Shown one piece after another: positions 34,063-38,537 of a stretch of DNA of 38,537 nt. The position numbers were made by a program, and so were the translations under genes. The stretch lies in contig NZ_QLZD01000011.1 of the NCBI RefSeq assembly GCF_008636115.1, forward strand, positions 1 to 38,537, in the 5' to 3' direction. Each line of letters starts with the position of its first letter. The first letter of the stretch is position 1. This DNA comes from Candidatus Tokpelaia sp. (GTDB lineage: Bacteria > Pseudomonadota > Alphaproteobacteria > Rhizobiales > Rhizobiaceae). The notes below the pieces were generated by a model. That model ran no database searches, was not told where the DNA came from, and saw only the letters and a program-made list of their open reading frames with translations.

Positions 34063-35771
34063 CTTAATTTCTCTGTTACGTTTATCAATTTTCCGGCCAA
34101 TGCGTCATCAATCAGCTTTTCTGTTTCCTTTACACCGTAAAGAGCAATGAAAGAGCCGAAACGCGGCCCTTTTTCCTGCCCTATCAGCACTTCATACAGC
34201 ATCTGGAAAAAGGCTTTGGCAACACCCGGCCGCCCGTCCGGCTGCATTTTATGCAAATCCTGATAGCGCGGCACCGCGCGTGCTATATCCAGCAGCGCGT
34301 TTTGAATCTGATTGCCGTCCACAGCACTATTCTTTACCTCTCGCTGCGTCAAGGCCTGCAAGCGCGCCTTAATATCAGCCAGCACAGCGCGCTCTACTGC
34401 ATCAGGGGCGCGAAATTTTTTATGCGGTTTGACAAAATCATTAAAATAGCGCAACGCATAAGCCACCAGCCCGGCCAGCGCCGCGCGCTCTGCCGTGCCG
34501 ATATGCGGGGCATAACGCTCAATAAAACCCCAGAGCACGGTTTCATTTTCCGCATTGGAAGCACTGACCAGATTTAACAATAAGGCAAAGGAAACCGGCA
34601 AATCAATCTGCGGCGGCCGGCCATTATGAATATGCCAAACCGGATTATTCAGCTTCTCCGGCCAATCCTGCCGCGGATAAGCGGCCAGATGGCTGTAATA
34701 TTCGTCCACCGCTTTGGGGATAACATCAAAATACAGCTTTTTGGCGGTTTTCGGCTTTTGATACATATAAAGCGCCAGGCTCAGCTCAGGCGCATAAGTC
34801 AACCATTCTTCAATCGTCAGGCCATTGCCCCTGGATTTGGAAATTTTCTGCCCTTTATTATCCAGAAACAACTCATAATTAAAACCTTCCGGCGGGCGGC
34901 TGCCCAAAGCGCGGCAGATTTTGGAAGATAAAGTGACAGAATCAATCAGATCCTTGCCGGCCATTTCATAATCTACCTTGAGCGCTACCCAGCGCATTGC
35001 CCAATCGGCCTTCCACTGGCATTTGACCTTGCCGCCGGTGACTTCCGTAGTGATTTCCTCCCCCGTATCCGGCTCAATATAGCTTATTGTGCCGGCCTTG
35101 ACATTGCGGCCGGTAAGCGGCACTTGCAGCACTTTGCCGCTTACCGGGCTTATCGGCAAAAACGGCGCATAAGAAGCGCGCCGCTCTTCCCCCAGAGTCG
35201 GCAGAATAATTGCCATAATTTCATCATAAGCGGCCAGCATTTGCCGCAAAACCGCATCAAACCGGCCGGATTGATAATAATCGGACGCGCCGGCAAATTC
35301 ATAATCAAAGCCGAATTTATCTAAAAAAGCGCACAGCCTGTTATTATTGGCCGCGCCGAAAGAAAGCACCGAACCGTCTGCCGCTTTAGCGCCAAACGGG
35401 TCGGGAATGCGGCTTAAAGGCAGGCCGATACAGGCAGCCATAGCGTCACGATTAGGCACATTATCCGGCACTTTGCGCAAACCGTCCATATCATCGGAAA
35501 AACATAAAAGCCGGGTTTTAACCTTGTTTTCTGTTAAAATATGAAAAGCATGGCGCACCATTGCCGTGCGCGCCACCTCACCAAATGTGCCAATATGCGG
35601 CAGGCCGGAAGGGCCGTAACCGGTTTCAAACAGCACAAAAGCCGGATAACCGGTTTTTTCATAGCGGCGAATAAGTTTGCGCGCTTCTTCAAACGGCCAG
35701 GCGCGGGAAGAATCGGCAGTAGCGCGGCTGACAAAATTCTGCCCGGCAGCAGCAGACGAGGAATGCGGCAC
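34059..35771 (-). CDS. lysK: Lysyl-tRNA synthetase, class I
   Basis: Charges tRNA-Lys using the class I fold, the form typical of archaea and alphaproteobacteria, in place of class II LysS. It has 570 residues from a GTG start with GAGG six bases ahead; a TTG four codons upstream is less likely. The HIGH-type motif is [12 protein letters not shown] and the KMSKS-type motif KISKSRGN. The alpha-helix-cage anticodon domain fills the C-terminal third. The stop overlaps the next small gene. No class II enzyme is in the window. Confidence 0.96.
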   Translation of the reverse strand: MPHSSSAAAGQNFVSRATADSSRAWPFEEARKLIRRYEKTGYPAFVLFETGYGPSGLPHIGTFGEVARTAMVRHAFHILTENKVKTRLLCFSDDMDGLRKVPDNVPNRDAMAACIGLPLSRIPDPFGAKAADGSVLSFGAANNNRLCAFLDKFGFDYEFAGASDYYQSGRFDAVLRQMLAAYDEIMAIILPTLGEERRASYAPFLPISPVSGKVLQVPLTGRNVKAGTISYIEPDTGEEITTEVTGGKVKCQWKADWAMRWVALKVDYEMAGKDLIDSVTLSSKICRALGSRPPEGFNYELFLDNKGQKISKSRGNGLTIEEWLTYAPELSLALYMYQKPKTAKKLYFDVIPKAVDEYYSHLAAYPRQDWPEKLNNPVWHIHNGRPPQIDLPVSFALLLNLVSASNAENETVLWGFIERYAPHIGTAERAALAGLVAYALRYFNDFVKPHKKFRAPDAVERAVLADIKARLQALTQREVKNSAVDGNQIQNALLDIARAVPRYQDLHKMQPDGRPGVAKAFFQMLYEVLIGQEKGPRFGSFIALYGVKETEKLIDDALAGKLINVTEKLR

Positions 35772-35969
35772 AATAAACCTCAATATTACGCGCTGCCCTT
35801 GTTACCGCCTGGAAAAGCGGCCGACAGCAAAACAGGAGACAGAAAGACATACATAAAGGGCAAATTGCCAAAATACAAGCAAAACCCTGATAATCCGGCA
35901 AATCGGCAGCCTGGCACCGCCGCCACACCCCTGGCTTTCCGGCCGGCCGGGCGGGCAAACAGGGCGCCG

Positions 35970-37319
35970 TCAATAAAAACCGACAGGGAAATAGCGCAAA
36001 TAAAGTTCGGCCAGTTTGCCCTTGCGCTCCAATTGTTGCAGAGCATAATTCAGGGCGCTTGCCAGTCGCCGGTCTTTTTCAGCCACGGCGATACGCAGGC
36101 CCTGCCCCAAATAGCCCAGCCCCATATAAGTGCCGCCAATAAAAACACAGCATGTTTCTTTGTCTGCTTCAGCCGGTATTGCTGCCGTAAGAGGTGCGGC
36201 CGGGGCGGCAAGGCCGGAAGCGCGCAGTGCCGCGCGGCGGACAGGCTCCGTTTTCACTTCTCCTGCCGCATTTATCGGCGCTGCCGGCGCAGTTCCGGCT
36301 GCGGCCTGAGCATTTGTTATCAAGGCAAAACTCATACCGTCACCAAAAGCCAAATCAATTTTTTTCGCTTTCAGCCCCTCCACCAGTTCTGCTTTGTCGG
36401 CAAAAGTGACAGACTGCAAGGCATTTTTATAAATTTCGCCGGTTTCTGTCTTTTCTGCCGTGCCGGCCGGCGCAATAAAATATTCTGCCAGCATTTTTTC
36501 ATGCGCCGTATTGCGAATAGTTCCGACTCGCAGACTGGCGCCGCGCAGCGATAAAAATTCTGAAAAATCATAGCCCAGCCGCATAAAATTCTGGCTGTCT
36601 TTTTGCACAGCGCTGCCGCGCAATGCCATAAAACGGGCGGGGAACCGCATATAAGCGCGGCTAAAGCCCAGAAAATTGCGATTACTGACTGCCGGCGCGA
36701 TACCCGCAATCAGCGCATCTACCCCGCCGCTTTGCAGGCGCTGCTCCAGCTCTTCCCAGGGCACGGCCTCAATCCGGCAAATATTTTCCACCCGCAATTC
36801 GGCACATATTGCCCGCACCAGATCAATATTATAACCGGCGAGAATGCCGTTTTTATCACTATAATTAAAGGGAAAAAAATCTATTGTCGTGGCAAAGCGC
36901 AAGCGCGCGCTATTGCTTAAATCCACCCGCTCAAAACGCTCATGCGAATCAAAAAATTTCGGCACAAAAACCGCCGTTGAAAAAGCCGGAAAATCAGGCT
37001 CCTGCTTTTTGGGCGGCTTGATATTAGAGCGCAAAACACCGCTATTGATAAATTTGCGCTTTACTGTTGGCGCGCCCGCACTCCCGGATATTGTGCGTTC
37101 TGCCGGTTGCCCGCCCGGGCGCAGGCCAGCCTGCCCAACCCTTGCGCGCTTTATTGATTGCAGCCGGTCATAAACAGCGCTTGAACGCGGCGGCGGTGCA
37201 TCTGGGGCATTATGCTGGGCAAAACCCGTATTAACAGCAGCCAGAAGGCCAAAAATGCTCATCGGCACCGGGCCAGGCAGCAGAAAAAACGGTGCACGCG
37301 CCCATAGCTGCCATTTCAT
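35970..37319 (-). CDS. Periplasmic solute-binding protein (SBP_bac_3 type) with inserts
   Basis: Amino-acid-type substrate-binding domain exported to the periplasm. The ATG at 37319 starts a signal-peptide-like region ending near GFAQ; a TTG at about 37382 with GGAG ahead, or the far ATG at 37556, are alternatives. Binding-domain blocks: LRFATTIDFFPFNYSD, GILAGYNIDLVRAICAEL, GGVDALIAGIA and a C-terminal GLGYLGQGLRIAV, then ELYLRYFPVGFY, which matches a rhizobial family. Two extra low-complexity stretches are seen: ARVGQAGLRPGGQ with following residues near the N-terminus, and an Ala/Pro-rich insert of about 45 residues ahead of CCVFIGGTYMG. No permease genes lie beside it, so it may be an orphan receptor. 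Confidence 0.85.
   Translation of the reverse strand: MKWQLWARAPFFLLPGPVPMSIFGLLAAVNTGFAQHNAPDAPPPRSSAVYDRLQSIKRARVGQAGLRPGGQPAERTISGSAGAPTVKRKFINSGVLRSNIKPPKKQEPDFPAFSTAVFVPKFFDSHERFERVDLSNSARLRFATTIDFFPFNYSDKNGILAGYNIDLVRAICAELRVENICRIEAVPWEELEQRLQSGGVDALIAGIAPAVSNRNFLGFSRAYMRFPARFMALRGSAVQKDSQNFMRLGYDFSEFLSLRGASLRVGTIRNTAHEKMLAEYFIAPAGTAEKTETGEIYKNALQSVTFADKAELVEGLKAKKIDLAFGDGMSFALITNAQAAAGTAPAAPINAAGEVKTEPVRRAALRASGLAAPAAPLTAAIPAEADKETCCVFIGGTYMGLGYLGQGLRIAVAEKDRRLASALNYALQQLERKGKLAELYLRYFPVGFY
37067..37149 (-). repeat. Palindromic element inserted in the solute-binding protein gene
   Basis: The left end TTGGCGCGCCCGC (37067-37079) and right end CCTGCCCAACCCTTGCGCGC (37130-37149) match the two ends of the thpR element with one change. 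Here 50 further bases separate them and include the GCAGGCTGGCCTGC palindrome on the minus strand. Confidence 0.75.
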
Positions 37320-37589
37320 CAACAGCAAAGCTGCACGCCGGCAACAAGTTTTTATAAAATGAAGAATATTGCTCAAAGCCAAATTCTTCTCCCGGCTGCC
37401 GCTTATCGACCCCGCTTCCATATAGGGCAAAGCGCGCACGCTGCAAGTTAAGGCCCGGCAGCCAGGGATAAAGAGCTTTCGCCAGCTTCCAAGGCGATCT
37501 ATATTTTCACATAGTCTCATTACAGCCTGAGTCTCCGGCACAGTCAGCCTTTGCAAAAATCGGCAGATTTTTGCAAAGAGCAGTTTGCC

Positions 37590-38336
37590 TCAGGCATAAT
37601 CAACCTGCATGAGGTAAAGGCCGTGCGGCGGGGCAACCGGGCCGCAGCGGGCGCGGTCGCGTGCCTCTAAAGCCTGTTTTAAATCTCGCTTGCTCCATTT
37701 GCCGCGGCCGACTTCAACCAGGCTGCCGGCAAAAGAGCGAATTTGATTATGCAAAAAAGACTGTGCCGCGGCGTGAATTTCAATAAATTCGCCTTCCTGC
37801 CACACATCTAACCTGTCCAGGCTGCGCACCGGGCTTTGAGCCTGACATTGCGCCGCGCGAAAAGTGGTGAAATCATGCCGCCCCAACAGGATTTGCGCTG
37901 CTTTGTGCATTTTTTCTGCGTTCAGGCGGTAAGGTACCCACCACACGCGCTGATTGTCCAGAGCAGGCGGTGCCCGGCGATTTAAAATGCGATAAAGATA
38001 ATGTCTTTTAACAGCAGAAAAGCGGGCATTAAAATCTTCCCCCACTTGTTCGGCTGCCAGAAGGACAATCGCCTCGCCCGCCAGCCGCAAATGGGCATTA
38101 AGCGCGGCGCAAATTTTTGCCGCGGGCCGGTGCAGCGCCAAATCCACATGCGCTACAGCGCCGCGCGCATGCACCCCGGCATCGGTGCGGCCGGCGGTCA
38201 TAAGTGTCGCTTCCTCGGCACAAAAAGCTTTTATCGCTGCCTCAATCGCGCCTTGCACAGTTTTTGGCCCATCTTGCCGCTGCCAGCCGGCATAAAATGT
38301 TCCGGCATATTCTATCAGCAATTTATAACGCGGCAT
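37590..38336 (-). CDS. truA: tRNA pseudouridine synthase A
   Basis: Isomerises U38-U40 in the anticodon arm of many tRNAs. It has 248 residues starting [12 protein letters not shown], the normal family start; GAGG lies ten bases ahead. Catalytic Asp52 is in GRTDAGVHA, and the conserved [18 protein letters not shown] block is near the C-terminus. The open frame continues upstream into a duplicated segment, which is not part of the family. It follows the solute-binding protein gene on the same strand. Confidence 0.95.
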   Translation of the reverse strand: MPRYKLLIEYAGTFYAGWQRQDGPKTVQGAIEAAIKAFCAEEATLMTAGRTDAGVHARGAVAHVDLALHRPAAKICAALNAHLRLAGEAIVLLAAEQVGEDFNARFSAVKRHYLYRILNRRAPPALDNQRVWWVPYRLNAEKMHKAAQILLGRHDFTTFRAAQCQAQSPVRSLDRLDVWQEGEFIEIHAAAQSFLHNQIRSFAGSLVEVGRGKWSKRDLKQALEARDRARCGPVAPPHGLYLMQVDYA

Positions 38337-38398
38337 AGGCAGCAAACCTCGTGCAATAAAATAGTCCGGCTTAAGCAATATGACAGAACTTCTCCTGC
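38303..38398. repeat. Direct repeat copy 1 (truA 5' end and leader)
   Basis: 96 bases identical to 38442-38537 except two substitutions. This copy includes the first 11 codons of truA and its ribosome-binding region. Confidence 0.95.
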
Positions 38399-38441
38399 CG
38401 CTTATTCCTGCTCCCAAAAATATATTTTTGGGGAATAAGCG
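38399..38441. repeat. Palindrome exactly filling the gap between the two copies
   Basis: Outer arms CGCTTATTC (38399-38407) and GAATAAGCG (38433-38441); inner 10-bp arms CCCAAAAATA and TATTTTTGGG (38413-38432); a five-base bulge on one side. Confidence 0.9.
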
Positions 38442-38537
38442 CGGCATATTCTATCAGCAGTTTATAACGCGGCATAGGCAGCAAACCCCGTGCAATAAAA
38501 TAGTCCGGCTTAAGCAATATGACAGAACTTCTCCTGC
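38442..38537. repeat. Direct repeat copy 2 (truncated truA start)
   Basis: Second copy, ending at the window edge, offset 139 bases from the first. On the minus strand, from 38475, it encodes a truncated TruA start ([11 protein letters not shown]) that runs into the palindrome and stops inside copy 1 after about 34 codons. Confidence 0.9.

Noticed and set aside
35541-36554. Long plus-strand reading frame (337 codons) over lysK and the solute-binding protein gene
   Set aside because: Antisense to two recognised genes; it spans their boundary and has Cys/Arg-rich low-complexity composition.

Overview
The window looks like the chromosome of an alphaproteobacterium of the order Hyphomicrobiales (Rhizobiales). 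Supporting signs are the runs bolA-dnaJ-cobS-cobT, xerD-accA and cpoB-tilS-ftsH-glmM, a class I lysyl-tRNA synthetase, a CarD/RpoH pair, the biotin importer bioMNY, and a tRNA-Arg(CCU) split by a group I intron as in Agrobacterium. A gut-symbiont or Bartonella-like relative is possible, but the sequence alone does not settle the genus. DNA is of moderate G+C, with long gene-poor stretches and a very high density of GCCGGC-like words.

Layout. 1-3.1 kb (minus): the start of coaE, then aroE, maf and xerC. 3.2-5.1 kb: an orphan PemK/MazF toxin, a probable 6S RNA, and divergent bolA and a J-domain gene. 5.2-10.2 kb (plus): cobS-cobT (cobaltochelatase) running into bioM-bioN-bioY. 10.5-13.5 kb: a universal stress protein facing dacA-like and CobW-like genes. 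13.6-16.1 kb: a possible small secreted peptide, a NYN-domain nuclease, a strong small-RNA candidate and a YafK-type L,D-transpeptidase. 16.4-18.7 kb (minus): accA and xerD. 19.0-19.4 kb: tRNA-Arg(CCU) with its intron. 20.4-22.6 kb: carD and rpoH separated by AT-rich DNA. 22.6-24.7 kb: a gene-poor, hairpin-rich stretch leading to a Panacea (DUF4065) gene overlapped by a small membrane-protein gene, a probable toxin-antitoxin pair. 24.7-33.4 kb (minus): prfC, a secreted heptad-repeat protein, thpR, cpoB, tilS, ftsH and glmM. 33.8-38.5 kb (minus): a small winged-helix-like gene overlapping lysK, a solute-binding protein, and truA, whose 5' end is duplicated at the window edge.

Most genes are housekeeping: tRNA modification and charging (tilS, truA, lysK, tRNA-Arg), chromosome dimer resolution (xerC, xerD), envelope maintenance (ftsH, dacA, yafK, cpoB, glmM), fatty-acid synthesis (accA, with biotin brought in by bioMNY) and cobalamin cobalt insertion (cobST). 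The most unusual signals are: (1) a GC-rich palindromic sequence family lying in frame inside maf, xerD, thpR and a solute-binding protein gene, resembling Rickettsia palindromic elements; (2) the Panacea/membrane-protein pair; (3) a well-defined promoter-hairpin-terminator small RNA at 14.6 kb; (4) a tandem 139-bp duplication at the right edge; and (5) AroE with its catalytic Asp replaced, beside a coaE start whose P-loop looks wrong.
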